Source: Chryseobacterium bernardetii
GTDB taxonomy: Bacteria; Bacteroidota; Bacteroidia; Flavobacteriales; Weeksellaceae
Direction: 5' to 3'
Assembly (NCBI RefSeq): GCF_003815975.1
Contig: NZ_CP033932.1
Location: 5,254,635 to 5,318,634, forward strand
Length of the DNA stretch: 64,000 bases
Both the position numbers and the translations under genes were made by a program. The notes beneath the pieces were generated by a model. That model was not told the DNA's origin. It searched no databases and worked only from the letters and a program-made list of their open reading frames with translations. This document shows positions 52,194 through 62,263 of this stretch, one piece after another (the stretch's first letter is position 1; each line of letters begins with the position of its first letter).

Positions 52194-53867
52194 TTACGAT
52201 TTTAATCGAATATTTGACATAGAATTTAACACATACAATTTTGGGATAATATTAAGGTAAAAACTTTTTTTTCCTATAATATCATTATTATAATCCAACG
52301 AGGCAGTATACTTTGCATCTTGTGCATTTGATGGAAGACAATTTGGAATTAAAGCTATATTTTTATTTCTACCCAATTTGTAGCCATAGTTTCCTCTAAC
52401 AGATTTTGTGATCACCTCTTTTTTTCCATTAAGTATATATTCTATCTCAAAGATTGTAGAAATTCCTAAAAACTGGGTACCATTCTCATTAAGAATCTCT
52501 ACCTCTGCAACCAATAATTGATCATTAGCAGAAATTTTTTGATATTTTTTTTCTTTTACTCTTGCTATACCCGAATTTACAAGAGTAAACTGTTTATTCT
52601 GTTTAGCCCAATTCGCTATATCATTTTTTCTGTAACTACCAATATTGACAGCATTTTTTTTATTATTTAAATCAACCGGGATTTTAATAACTGTACCTAC
52701 TTTTTTTGCAAAATCAGTAAGATAAATATTTTCTTCATTGCTCTCATTTAACCTCAAATCACATTCATCTAAGAACAATGAAACTTGGTCATAATTATAT
52801 ACCAGTAACCCTTTAAATGTAAAAGGTTTAAAGCTATTTGAGACACCATCAAAATTATTTCCCTTTATAAAAATTTTATTCTTGGGATTTAGGGCTGTTG
52901 TTCTAATAACAGGAAGATAGTTATTATTCTCATCTTTAAAAACAGAAGAAACATACACGGCATCTGAAATAATGGATTCAAAGTGATTTCCCTCAAAATT
53001 TACAGTTGCATTACTCACCTCTATATCTACAAGATAATTGGGAACTCTGCCATCCGAATATTTTATATTTCCCTCCATATTGTTATCCCGGATATTTACA
53101 GCATCTTTTGCGAAAGCCCCTCTAATAATTCTAGAATTATCATGACACATATTATTTTCAAAAGTAAATCCCCATGCTAAATTTCTAATACCAGCTTGCT
53201 TGTCCTTAGGCTGAATATCCGAAAAAAAAACACATTCATCATTTTGGTTAAATGCATTCTGTTTAAGTTGGACAAAAGCAACTAAATACTGATTTTGTGC
53301 CTTAAATTTTATGGCAAAATTAAATCCCGTAAAATGACATCTTTCAATAATAAAGGGCCACACAGGACCATCCCATTCTGATTGAAATAATATAGCCGTA
53401 GTATTACCTGGTTGTCTTTTTTCTAAACTACTAAATTGAATATCTGCAATTCTGATAGGATCTTTTACATTTTTATCAAAAATAATCCCTGTATTATTTT
53501 TAGGAATGATAAGTTCACTACTATTTATATTAACTGCTTTATTATTGGTTTCATTTAACCAGCTTTCCTCTCTTAATAAAGCCCCTTCACCTATAAGCTG
53601 TAGACCTCCTGTTTTAAAACTTACACTTTTTTTTAGTAAAAATTTACCAAAAGGAATAAATAGTGTTTTCCTTTTATTCTTTTCGCAAAAATCGACTGCC
53701 TTTTGAAAAGAATCACTATCATCTGTTATACCATCTCCTTTTGCACCAAAATCTTTTAAAGAAACCACCCATTTTTGATCTCCTATAATTGATTTTTGAT
53801 TTTGTCCTAAAGTTAAGACTGAAAATAAAAAAAGAAATCCTTGAATAAAACTATTATAGACTTTCAT
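52194..53867 (-). CDS. Secreted right-handed beta-helix protein (pectate-lyase-3 type)
   Basis: 557 residues from ATG 53867. The frame runs back to a GTG at 53903, but 53867 gives a proper signal peptide (MKVYNSFIQGFLFLF..., ending TLGQ) and overlaps the upstream gene by only 14 bases. The motif LKDFGAKGDGITDDSDSFQKAVDFC at about 38-60 (given in part here) opens the Pectate_lyase_3/GH28-like beta-helix domain. It may cut, epimerise or modify the polysaccharide made by this locus. Active-site residues cannot be assigned. Confidence 0.8.
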   Translation of the reverse strand: MKVYNSFIQGFLFLFSVLTLGQNQKSIIGDQKWVVSLKDFGAKGDGITDDSDSFQKAVDFCEKNKRKTLFIPFGKFLLKKSVSFKTGGLQLIGEGALLREESWLNETNNKAVNINSSELIIPKNNTGIIFDKNVKDPIRIADIQFSSLEKRQPGNTTAILFQSEWDGPVWPFIIERCHFTGFNFAIKFKAQNQYLVAFVQLKQNAFNQNDECVFFSDIQPKDKQAGIRNLAWGFTFENNMCHDNSRIIRGAFAKDAVNIRDNNMEGNIKYSDGRVPNYLVDIEVSNATVNFEGNHFESIISDAVYVSSVFKDENNNYLPVIRTTALNPKNKIFIKGNNFDGVSNSFKPFTFKGLLVYNYDQVSLFLDECDLRLNESNEENIYLTDFAKKVGTVIKIPVDLNNKKNAVNIGSYRKNDIANWAKQNKQFTLVNSGIARVKEKKYQKISANDQLLVAEVEILNENGTQFLGISTIFEIEYILNGKKEVITKSVRGNYGYKLGRNKNIALIPNCLPSNAQDAKYTASLDYNNDIIGKKSFYLNIIPKLYVLNSMSNIRLKS

Positions 53868-54843
53868 AAATTTCAATATATTGATTCGAAACATGTTCAA
53901 CACTAAACCGCTTAAGGTTGTCTTTACCTTTCCTGATTATTTTTATTTTTTCCTCATTGGAAAGATGTAATGCAATATTTAGTCCTTTTTTAATACTCTC
54001 AACAGAATTAGGATCAACTAAAATAACACCTTCCCCTCCAACATCACTCATTGGCAAAATATTAGAGGTAACAATCAGCGTATTTTGTGCCTGGGCTTCC
54101 AGGATTGGAAGCCCAAAACCTTCATAAATGGAAGCGAATAATAAAATATCCGTTTTTTGATATAAAGTTTTCAGCTCTTCATCATTAATATTGAAATAGT
54201 TTTGATAAATAATTTTGTTTGAATGTAATAATTCTACATACTCTGTTTCTAATTTACCAACAATAAAAACTTCAACAGGTAAATCCTTTAAGGCTTTAAT
54301 TGATCTTTCTATATTTTTATTTGCACGTGTACCTACTATAAGTATTTTCGCTGTTTTTGATTTATTAGTTACCAAATCTTCTGCTATTTCCATTGTAACA
54401 CAATTAGGAATTATAACCACTTTCCTTGCTACAGATGGCATTATCTCTACGATCTCTTGTTTTGTTTTTTCAGATATTGCAACAATTACTTTAGCTTTTC
54501 GAAAGGGAAGATACACCCAAAAAATTTTAAATATTAAAAATCTAATAAACGATAAATTTCTATAAAGCCCTAGATCATGAACCGTTATTACTATTTTATT
54601 TGTCTTTAAAGCTATTGCTGCAAAATGTATTTGTCCGGTAATATGAACTATCGAATCAATATTAACCGACTTTCTATAAAATAAAATACTTTTAAATAAA
54701 TTAACAATACCATTTCCAAAAGGGTTTTCTATATTTTGTATATCTATTCCTCTATTTAAAATACTTTTCTTTACAAAACCAAAAAGTTTTTCAAAACTAA
54801 TTTCATTGGGATTAAACTTTCTATCTAAAAATATTATCTTCAT
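53854..54843 (-). CDS. Glycosyltransferase family 4
   Basis: 329 residues. Acceptor-side domain with VITVHDLGLYRNLSF, hinge after VAISEKTKQEI, donor-side motif ASIYEGFGLPILEAQAQ (E-x7-E) at about 245. Typical of mannosyl-, galactosyl- and rhamnosyltransferases of O-antigen loci. Gap of 9 bases after the polymerase gene. Confidence 0.9.
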   Translation of the reverse strand: MKIIFLDRKFNPNEISFEKLFGFVKKSILNRGIDIQNIENPFGNGIVNLFKSILFYRKSVNIDSIVHITGQIHFAAIALKTNKIVITVHDLGLYRNLSFIRFLIFKIFWVYLPFRKAKVIVAISEKTKQEIVEIMPSVARKVVIIPNCVTMEIAEDLVTNKSKTAKILIVGTRANKNIERSIKALKDLPVEVFIVGKLETEYVELLHSNKIIYQNYFNINDEELKTLYQKTDILLFASIYEGFGLPILEAQAQNTLIVTSNILPMSDVGGEGVILVDPNSVESIKKGLNIALHLSNEEKIKIIRKGKDNLKRFSVEHVSNQYIEIYESL

Positions 54844-54852
54844 ACTATACTT

Positions 54853-55959
54853 TTAATGCATTTTTCTAAAGAAATCTGTATTATACCAAATACCTTTATA
54901 TGGATCAAATAGATCTGGATATTCCCCAATTGACTGGTACATTAATACTATTCCAAGTACATATAAAATTATCAAAAAAAACATTTTATCTAATGGCTTT
55001 TTCAAAATGATAAAAATAGAGGACATCAGTAAACATTCCATGATATTAAAATATAAACTTCCTCTACTTACCATTACATTTAATGAACTTGAAAAAAACA
55101 AATAAATTAAAATACCTACCCAATATCCATTAAATAGTAAATTGTAATTTTTAAATCGGGAAATTGTTTTTTCTCGAACAACAAAAAAGAGAAGGAAAAA
55201 GAAAAGTCTTTTAAAAACTCCCATGATAGTTAATCCATATTCACTTGCTACAGCTTTGGCACCACTCAAATAAGCTTCGGTCTTAGACATAAAATGCTCA
55301 TTTATTGCACCTAAAGATCCAAAAACCTTTAAAGGGATTGGTGATACTCCAATAATAAAAGCAAGTAAAAGTCCTGAAACTATAATTTTTTTTGAAAAAT
55401 ATCTATTTAAAAAGAAGTAAGACCCCCCTAAATATGCTGTAGCATGAAAACTAATACTCGCTATTAATAAAAAAATAAATTTTTTCTTATTTTCATTCAA
55501 CAAAAAACTCACTCCAAAAAGTATGCAAACAACTCCTAACAATTGTCTATTAGACCCCACTATCCCTAGGGAAGATATGAAGTAAAAAAGGAAAGCAGTC
55601 TGAGGATAAGGTACTATCTTTTTAAATGAAATAATTAATAAGCCATAAAAAATAATTGCATGAACAAATAAAAAGGTTGAATAACTATCCGTAATAGCCC
55701 TTACAAGCCAACTTAAGATGCCATATCCAATTTCTGTTTTCCAAATATCCAGCGCATTCCCCAAGGTATCGGATTCATGAAACAAATATTCATAAAGAAG
55801 CCAATCTGTTCCAGTATACCAACGCCCTCCAATAATTAAAACCGCTCCCAAAAAGCTAACAAATAGAAATAAATTTTGTAACTTTCCTTTTGCTATTTTA
55901 AAAATTTCAAAAAAAGAAAATATAAAAAGAATTATTGAAAATATAATATAAACCTCCAT
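54853..55959 (-). CDS. O-antigen/capsule polymerase, EpsG-like (Wzy)
   Basis: 368 residues with about ten hydrophobic segments. The EpsG-family signature is visible: GGRWYTGTDWLLYEYLF at about 45-60 and EIGYGILSWLVRA at about 75-88, then SNRQLLGVV. Wzy enzymes join flipped repeat units in the periplasm. It is the only polymerase candidate in the window and shares a one-base overlap with the CgeB-type transferase gene. Confidence 0.85.
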   Translation of the reverse strand: MEVYIIFSIILFIFSFFEIFKIAKGKLQNLFLFVSFLGAVLIIGGRWYTGTDWLLYEYLFHESDTLGNALDIWKTEIGYGILSWLVRAITDSYSTFLFVHAIIFYGLLIISFKKIVPYPQTAFLFYFISSLGIVGSNRQLLGVVCILFGVSFLLNENKKKFIFLLIASISFHATAYLGGSYFFLNRYFSKKIIVSGLLLAFIIGVSPIPLKVFGSLGAINEHFMSKTEAYLSGAKAVASEYGLTIMGVFKRLFFFLLFFVVREKTISRFKNYNLLFNGYWVGILIYLFFSSSLNVMVSRGSLYFNIMECLLMSSIFIILKKPLDKMFFLIILYVLGIVLMYQSIGEYPDLFDPYKGIWYNTDFFRKMH

Positions 55960-56957
55960 TAAATTCCTAATAAATTAAACAATTGTTTCATTCTAACATC
56001 ATAAGTATGATTCTGTAAAAAATGTTTTTTCTGTATATCCGCTATTGCATGTCTTTCTTCCTGATTATTCAGATAATATTTAATCAAACCAATAGACTCC
56101 TCAATTGTATTAAAAGTAAACTTTTCATAAGGGATAATTGAGTATTCTTCCAAGGTTGGTTTATAATCACAAATCTGGAAAGCCCCAATACCAGCAATCT
56201 CAAAAAACTTAGCATTTACTGACTGAACTTCTGCATAGTGAAAGTTATTAAATACAATTTTAGATCCTAATAATACTTCTGCTTTTCTACTTCCTGTAAT
56301 AAATTCATTTTGAAAGTTGGCATTTATTTTATGCAAAGGAAATCTTTTATCGGGTGTTCCAAAAAGTTTCACATTTATTCCTGCGTCTATCAACTTTTCC
56401 ACCATTTTAGCCCTATAAGGATACATTGTCCCAAAACAAACTACATCAATATTGATTTTTTTTTCTAAATCTTTTTTATTTTTAAGATCAAAATGATGTA
56501 TTCGCTCATTAAATGCTTCCGGCAAATAAAACGTATTCAGTCCCATTTTACTTTTCATAAAATTAACCATAAATGGATCTTTTGTAAAATAAGCGTCATA
56601 TTGGGATATAAAAATCTGCTGATGTTCTAAAGTCGTTAATTGATCTGGATTGACATGTATTACTAATGTATTTTTAAGTTGTTGCTTAATAAATTCTATA
56701 CATTTTGGATGAATGAATCTATAGGTACATATAACTAAATCGGGAGTTTCATCCACAATACGCTTTGATATTTTTCGAAATATACTCTCATCATATTTAG
56801 CGAATAATTTTCTTCCCCAATAATTAAATCGATAGGGAATACTTACAACATCTTTAATATCAATATGAAAAATTTTATGCCCCAAATGTTTTAGAGAGTC
56901 ATGAATATGAAATTCTAAACTATCGTAATCTTTACTCCCTAATATTGCAATTTTCAT
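55959..56957 (-). CDS. CgeB-like glycosyltransferase
   Basis: 332 residues. N-terminal ILGSKDYDSLEFHIHDSL Rossmann segment, and a C-terminal donor-like domain with AEVQSVNAKFFEIAGIGAFQICDY, the signature of the CgeB/DUF3880-Glyco_trans_1_2 group. Sugar specificity unknown. Confidence 0.82.
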   Translation of the reverse strand: MKIAILGSKDYDSLEFHIHDSLKHLGHKIFHIDIKDVVSIPYRFNYWGRKLFAKYDESIFRKISKRIVDETPDLVICTYRFIHPKCIEFIKQQLKNTLVIHVNPDQLTTLEHQQIFISQYDAYFTKDPFMVNFMKSKMGLNTFYLPEAFNERIHHFDLKNKKDLEKKINIDVVCFGTMYPYRAKMVEKLIDAGINVKLFGTPDKRFPLHKINANFQNEFITGSRKAEVLLGSKIVFNNFHYAEVQSVNAKFFEIAGIGAFQICDYKPTLEEYSIIPYEKFTFNTIEESIGLIKYYLNNQEERHAIADIQKKHFLQNHTYDVRMKQLFNLLGI

Positions 56958-56960
56958 AAA

Positions 56961-57854
56961 TTAATATTTTTTAATTATACCTGTGATATATTTTATATTT
57001 TCTGTTATTTTATACTTAAAATTAAAAATATTTAACAGTAACTTACTAATATCCAGAATTTTAAATTTATAATATTCTTTGGAAAAATTTTTCTTAGCAT
57101 AATAAATTCTGCTTGTATGAACAATTATTCTTTTGACGTTTGAAACCTTCTTTTTCTTGGTAAAGGATCCTCCTTCCAAATGAATTATTCTAGTTCCTGT
57201 AAAAATATAATTTTTATATTGAGCTCTTGAAACTGTAAGCTGTAAATCACTTTCTTCATAATACATAAAGTAATTGGGGTCAAAACCAGCGACAGCATTA
57301 AATAATGATTTCCTCATAAACATATCAGCCCCTAAAACATATTCTATTTCAAAATATTCTTGGTTAAGATTATAATGAGTTTCTTTGATTTCTATAAATC
57401 TGCCTATAATGGGGAAACCTTTTATAATTTCTTGATTGAATGATTTTATAGTAGGAAAAGTTCCTCCAAAACCATTCACTTCATTACTTTCGTCAATCAT
57501 TAGACATCCTAGAACGCCAATATTTAATTTTTTTTCGTTCTTGCTAAAAAAATCCAATATTTTTAAAAGCGAGTTCTCAACAAAAATAGTATCTGAATTA
57601 AGCAAAAAAAGATATTCCCCTTTTGCAGCAGAAACTCCTAAATTATTTGCTCTTCCAAAGCCTAAATTTTCGGTGGCTTGTATAACTTTCACATTAGGAA
57701 ATCGTTCTAATATTTGAGATACAGAGTTATCTGAGGATGCATTATCAACAACAATGATCTCAAAATCTACATTTTTTGTATAGTTATAAATACTTTCAAT
57801 ACAATTTATGGTGAGTTGCATTGTATTGTAATTAACTATAATTATTGAAATCAT
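56961..57854 (-). CDS. Glycosyltransferase family 2 (WbbL-like)
   Basis: 297 residues. IIIVNYNTMQLTINCIESI, VDNASSDNS, NLGFGRANNLGVSAAKGEYLFLLNSDT: the hallmark N-terminus of dTDP-rhamnose:GlcNAc-type transferases. YYEESDLQL carries the likely catalytic acid. Rhamnosyl transfer would fit the rfbC at the end of the locus. Overlaps the acyltransferase gene by four bases. Confidence 0.9.
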   Translation of the reverse strand: MISIIIVNYNTMQLTINCIESIYNYTKNVDFEIIVVDNASSDNSVSQILERFPNVKVIQATENLGFGRANNLGVSAAKGEYLFLLNSDTIFVENSLLKILDFFSKNEKKLNIGVLGCLMIDESNEVNGFGGTFPTIKSFNQEIIKGFPIIGRFIEIKETHYNLNQEYFEIEYVLGADMFMRKSLFNAVAGFDPNYFMYYEESDLQLTVSRAQYKNYIFTGTRIIHLEGGSFTKKKKVSNVKRIIVHTSRIYYAKKNFSKEYYKFKILDISKLLLNIFNFKYKITENIKYITGIIKKY

Positions 57855-58546
57855 TCTTCTTCTAGATTTGATATTTTTTGCAAGTTAAATTCCGTTAATG
57901 TTGAATAAAATAAGTCTATATTTTCTATAATATTTTTTTTAGATATTTTTTTCAAATTAACATTCATTCTTTTTTCAATTAAATCTCCTGCTAATCGAAA
58001 TTTAATAACTTGGGCAGGATTTCCACCTACTATGCTAAATGGAGCTACATTCTTTGTAACAACACTTCCTGCAGCAATTATTGCTCCTTTTCCAATATTG
58101 ATTCCCGAAAGTATTACAACATTACTACCTATCCAAACTTCATCCTCAACAATAATTGCTCCTTTTGACTGAGCATCATCTTCTGGTGAGTTTTTCAAAA
58201 ACTTTGATTTTAAAGGATAAGACGTAAAAGTATTCACTTGATGATTCCCCCCTAAAATAAATGTAACATTACTTGCAATACTTACATAGTTTCCTATCTG
58301 CAAACTTTCATTAGAATTTCCATAAGATTCTGTTATAATTTCTCCATATGATTTATCTCCTACAGTTATTATGTCAGGATTCTTAACACGAATTGAGAGG
58401 CTTGTATAATTGTGCCTGTTATTGATTCTCCAAATAACAGCCTGCTTTTTTCTTGATAAAAATTGAATAAACTCAATTCTCAAGCTATTTAATATTTTAA
58501 ACCATACTATCATTTTATAGTTTTTCATATATTGAGATAAGGTCAT
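57851..58546 (-). CDS. CatB-related O-acetyltransferase (hexapeptide repeat)
   Basis: Up to 231 residues; ATGs at 58546, 58528 and 58513 are all possible, the last lying immediately after the upstream stop. The beta-helix core at about 70-195 has IGNYVSIASNVTFILGGNH, EDEVWIGSNVVILSGINIGKGAIIAAGSVVTK and PFSIVGGNPAQVIKFR, the xenobiotic/CatB type. It probably O-acetylates a sugar of the repeat unit, with acetyl-CoA as donor. Confidence 0.85.
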   Translation of the reverse strand: MTLSQYMKNYKMIVWFKILNSLRIEFIQFLSRKKQAVIWRINNRHNYTSLSIRVKNPDIITVGDKSYGEIITESYGNSNESLQIGNYVSIASNVTFILGGNHQVNTFTSYPLKSKFLKNSPEDDAQSKGAIIVEDEVWIGSNVVILSGINIGKGAIIAAGSVVTKNVAPFSIVGGNPAQVIKFRLAGDLIEKRMNVNLKKISKKNIIENIDLFYSTLTEFNLQKISNLEEE

Positions 58547-59756
58547 CCATATGTTCTGAAGATTTTTTTGTTCCTTTTATATTATTGATAACTCTATTAT
58601 AAAAAATATAAAACTCATTTGAATCTATATATGATTTTATGCTTTCTAAGCCCACCTTGGTGTTATCAAATAAAACTCCGTTCTCTTCATTAATAAAGTC
58701 CGGTAAACCACCCATCCTAGTACCAATAATTGGAATTCCGGAATTTAAAAACTCAAAAACAACTTGAGGCGCATTATCTTCCCAAATAGGTAATACCAAT
58801 CCAACATCAACATTTTTAAGAATATCCTTAAGTTCATCATGTTTGTATTTCCCATGATAAGTGATATTAGGCAAAGACTGAATGGTTTCTTCCAGACCTG
58901 CTGCAATTCCTCCATAAATATGAAACGTATGTTTGCTATTTTTAGCAATTTCAAAAAAAAGATCAGCTCCTTTGTGGTAATTTAAATTTCCAATAAAACC
59001 AAATCTTAGCTTTTCACTATCACTTTTTAATTCTCTTTTACCAAAACTATTTCTAAAATCATCTTCAGCAGTATAGTTTCCAATATGATTTACGAAGAAA
59101 TTTTTATTATCATATTCATTTCGTTGATAGATTTCTCTAACTCTATTTGAAACAGCAATTATCGCATTGGCTTTTGAGAATAACTTTTTACCAACTTCGA
59201 ATTTCTCTGTATGACCAGAAGAATCTTTAATTTTATCAATTTTCAAAGTTCTTCCAAGTTTTCTAACAAATCCTCCAAGATATCTATTATCGATTGTTTC
59301 TTCCCAAGATATACAAGTGTTGCATTTCAAATTACTGTTTGAAGACTCACATAATTTACCTTCTCGGTCAAGTAGTATTATCCTATTGCATACATATGAA
59401 TAATCATGCAAGGAAATAACAACTTTAGCATATTTCATAAACATTTCTAAAATAGCAATTGGTAAATCAATCATCATATGAACATGTATGATATCAGGAT
59501 TCAATTCAGATACTATTTTTTCTATTCTTTCTATATCCGAATTTCTAATAACACTACTTAGATGAAATGGCCTTAATATAGGCTTATAATTTATCAAGTT
59601 ATATGTATATTCTTTTGTTTCACCATTATCCTGCGAATAAAGAACATATACCTCATTCCCAAATGAAGACAGAGTTGTAGAAATATTTCTTACATAGTTT
59701 GTAATTCCTCCATTAAAAGAAATATCATAACCTGTGCTTATCTGTAATATTTTCAT
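58515..59756 (-). CDS. Glycosyltransferase family 4
   Basis: 413 residues. Begins ILQISTGYDISFNGGITNYVRNI, with an acceptor-domain region rich in Cys (VCNRIILL...NLKCNTCISWEE), often seen in surface-polysaccharide GT4 enzymes. The donor-side motif is WEDNAPQVVFEFLNSGIPIIGT at about 330. It is the first transferase after the flippase (gap 2 bases). Confidence 0.88.
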   Translation of the reverse strand: MKILQISTGYDISFNGGITNYVRNISTTLSSFGNEVYVLYSQDNGETKEYTYNLINYKPILRPFHLSSVIRNSDIERIEKIVSELNPDIIHVHMMIDLPIAILEMFMKYAKVVISLHDYSYVCNRIILLDREGKLCESSNSNLKCNTCISWEETIDNRYLGGFVRKLGRTLKIDKIKDSSGHTEKFEVGKKLFSKANAIIAVSNRVREIYQRNEYDNKNFFVNHIGNYTAEDDFRNSFGKRELKSDSEKLRFGFIGNLNYHKGADLFFEIAKNSKHTFHIYGGIAAGLEETIQSLPNITYHGKYKHDELKDILKNVDVGLVLPIWEDNAPQVVFEFLNSGIPIIGTRMGGLPDFINEENGVLFDNTKVGLESIKSYIDSNEFYIFYNRVINNIKGTKKSSEHMDDLISIYEKL

Positions 59757-59758
59757 TA

Positions 59759-61069
59759 TTATTTATTTTTTCGAAATGACATTAATATCATTTCTTTTAT
59801 ACTTAGAAATCTAAAATTTACAATGTCAAATGGATTAACACCTTTTCTCCTTAAAGCAAAATACATTAATAAGGTGACAAAACATTCTATAATTAAACAA
59901 TTCCATGCTGTCCCAATATATCCCCACATTTTACTCATAAAAATATTAAGAATAATTCCAAATATACTTGCTATAAAAGTTGTTTTAAAAAACAATTTAT
60001 CCATTCCCATATTAAGCATTAATTGTATGCCAAAGATATTAGACATTCCAATTATAAAAGGTAAAAAAGAAATAATTTGCAAAGCAGGTATAGATTGATC
60101 AAACTTATGACCATAAAACAATTTTATAACAATAGGTGCAAAAATTAATACACAAACGGACGCTCCTAAAGTTAAATAAAAAACTATCGGCATAATCTTC
60201 TTTATGGTATTGATGCCATTCTCTTTAGATATTGCAAATGATTTTCCTACAAATGGAAAAAGTGCAGTAGATAATGGCATTGCAATAATTGAATTAACGA
60301 TATTAAGAAAATTTTGACTGGTTGTATAATACCCTATTTCTTTATTATCTGCAAAAAAACCTAAAACAATGGTATTGGTAGAAGTATATAAGCTAATAAC
60401 TACTGTGGAAAAAAAAATCATCCTTTCATTAAAAATAATTTCCAAAGATTGAAGGAATGAAATTAGCTTTACGGACAATTTAAATTTCCAAATGGCATAA
60501 AGGAATAAAAAAATATTAATTGAAATAATAAAAAATGTATTTAGTACCGCTAAAAAAATGTAATCATCACTTTTTTTTATTAAAGTAAAAACCAAGGCAA
60601 CATTGATAACACCTCTTACAAAATTAAGTTTAGCAAAAATTGATAATTCCTGCAATCCTTGAAAAATATATTGAGGTGAAATTACTGTGCCCAAACATCC
60701 AATAAATAAGATAGATACTGTCAATACATCCTTTTGAATTGGCCTAAAAAAATATAAAGCAATTACAAATAAGATTATTGAAAATAGAAAAAGTAATATT
60801 CTTGCACTTAGTACTTCAGAAATTACAGTATTAATAACATTTTTATTGCCATCCGCTTTAGCTATTTTCCGAGTTCCTGTCAAATCAAATCCATAAGCAA
60901 TTAAAAGAGTAAAATATCCAATAAAAGCTGTTGAATAATTAAATATACCATATCCCTCAGGACCTATTATACGAGAAATATATGGGATCGTTATCAGCGG
61001 AAAAACAAAATTAACCGCCTGAACAAGGCTAAGGAAAAGCGTATTTTTTATTAGTTTAGAAGAACTCAC
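59759..61069 (-). CDS. Oligosaccharide-lipid flippase (Wzx)
   Basis: 436 residues with about 12-14 membrane helices. Starts KNTLFLSLVQAVNFVFPLITIPYISRIIGPEGYGIFNYSTA (in part), the conserved opening of PST/MATE-like flippases. It would turn undecaprenyl-linked repeat units to the periplasm before polymerisation by the EpsG-like enzyme. Confidence 0.93.
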   Translation of the reverse strand: MSSSKLIKNTLFLSLVQAVNFVFPLITIPYISRIIGPEGYGIFNYSTAFIGYFTLLIAYGFDLTGTRKIAKADGNKNVINTVISEVLSARILLFLFSIILFVIALYFFRPIQKDVLTVSILFIGCLGTVISPQYIFQGLQELSIFAKLNFVRGVINVALVFTLIKKSDDYIFLAVLNTFFIISINIFLFLYAIWKFKLSVKLISFLQSLEIIFNERMIFFSTVVISLYTSTNTIVLGFFADNKEIGYYTTSQNFLNIVNSIIAMPLSTALFPFVGKSFAISKENGINTIKKIMPIVFYLTLGASVCVLIFAPIVIKLFYGHKFDQSIPALQIISFLPFIIGMSNIFGIQLMLNMGMDKLFFKTTFIASIFGIILNIFMSKMWGYIGTAWNCLIIECFVTLLMYFALRRKGVNPFDIVNFRFLSIKEMILMSFRKNK

Positions 61070-61136
61070 GTTTTATACACTAAATTTTATTCATTCTAGT
61101 ATGGTAATATGTAAAAATTGGATTTAATATTTTGAG

Positions 61137-62243
61137 CTATATTCCAAAAACATCTCTACATTTCTTCAATGCAGAACCAATTACCTGGTGCATATCATAG
61201 TATTTATACTCAGCCAATCTCCCACCAAAAATAACATTTTCTTCTTCGTCTGCTAATTTCTTATATTTTCTATACAATTCATTATTTTCGTCATCATTGA
61301 TAGGATAATAAGGTTCAGTATTGCTGCTTGCTTCTAAGGAATATTCTTTAGTAACAACAGTTTTACTTTGTGTCCCAAATTCAAAATGCTTATGCTCAAT
61401 AATTCTTGTATAAGGTTCATTTTTGCTTGTATAGTTTACTACAGCATTCCCTTGATAGTTTTCATTATCTAATACTTCAGTCTCAAAACGTAGGCTTCTA
61501 TAAGAAAGCTTTCCATATTGGAAGCCATAGTACTCATCAATTTTACCAGTAAAAACAATATTCTCAGCAAGAGAATTTAAATATTCCCTGTTTGCAAAAT
61601 AATCTGTATCCAATTGAACTTCTATCCCTTCTAATAACCCATCAATTAACTTATTATAGCCTCCAATTGGGATACCTTGGTATTTATCATTAAAATAATT
61701 ATTATCATAAGTAAATCTAACAGGAAGTCTTTTGATAATAAATGCAGGCAGGTCTTTACAGTCTCTTCCCCACTGCTTTTCAGTATATTCTTTAATCAGT
61801 TTGTTAAATATATCTGTCCCAACCAATGATAAAGCCTGTTCTTCCAAATTTGAGGGATTAGAAATATTGAGCTCTTTAATCTGATTCTTTATATATTCCT
61901 GAGCTTCTTTTGGTGTGATAACCCCCCAAAGCTTATTAAAAGTATTCATATTAAACGGTAGATTATAGATTTCTCCGTTATAATTTGCAACAGGTGAATT
62001 TGTATATCTGTTGAACTCAACAAAGCTATTTACAAAATCCCATATAGATTTATCATTAGTATGAAAAATATGAGCACCATATTTATGTACATTTATTCCC
62101 TCAATATTTTCACAGTAAATATTACCTCCTTTATGATCTCTTTTATCAATTATTAAACAGCTTTTGCCTGCTAATTTTGCTTTATAGGCAAATACAGCTC
62201 CAAATAATCCCGATCCTACTATTAAGTAATCATATTTTTTCAT
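61137..62243 (-). CDS. glf: UDP-galactopyranose mutase
   Basis: 368 residues. FAD-binding N-terminus YLIVGSGLFGAVFAYKAK, then KRDHKGGN, HKYGAHIFHTND, and TEKQWGRDCKDLPAFIIKRLPVRF: full family signature. It converts UDP-Galp to UDP-Galf, so the polysaccharide probably contains galactofuranose. 67 bases separate it from the flippase gene. Confidence 0.96.
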   Translation of the reverse strand: MKKYDYLIVGSGLFGAVFAYKAKLAGKSCLIIDKRDHKGGNIYCENIEGINVHKYGAHIFHTNDKSIWDFVNSFVEFNRYTNSPVANYNGEIYNLPFNMNTFNKLWGVITPKEAQEYIKNQIKELNISNPSNLEEQALSLVGTDIFNKLIKEYTEKQWGRDCKDLPAFIIKRLPVRFTYDNNYFNDKYQGIPIGGYNKLIDGLLEGIEVQLDTDYFANREYLNSLAENIVFTGKIDEYYGFQYGKLSYRSLRFETEVLDNENYQGNAVVNYTSKNEPYTRIIEHKHFEFGTQSKTVVTKEYSLEASSNTEPYYPINDDENNELYRKYKKLADEEENVIFGGRLAEYKYYDMHQVIGSALKKCRDVFGI

Positions 62244-62263
62244 CTTTAAATAATCAGTATTTT

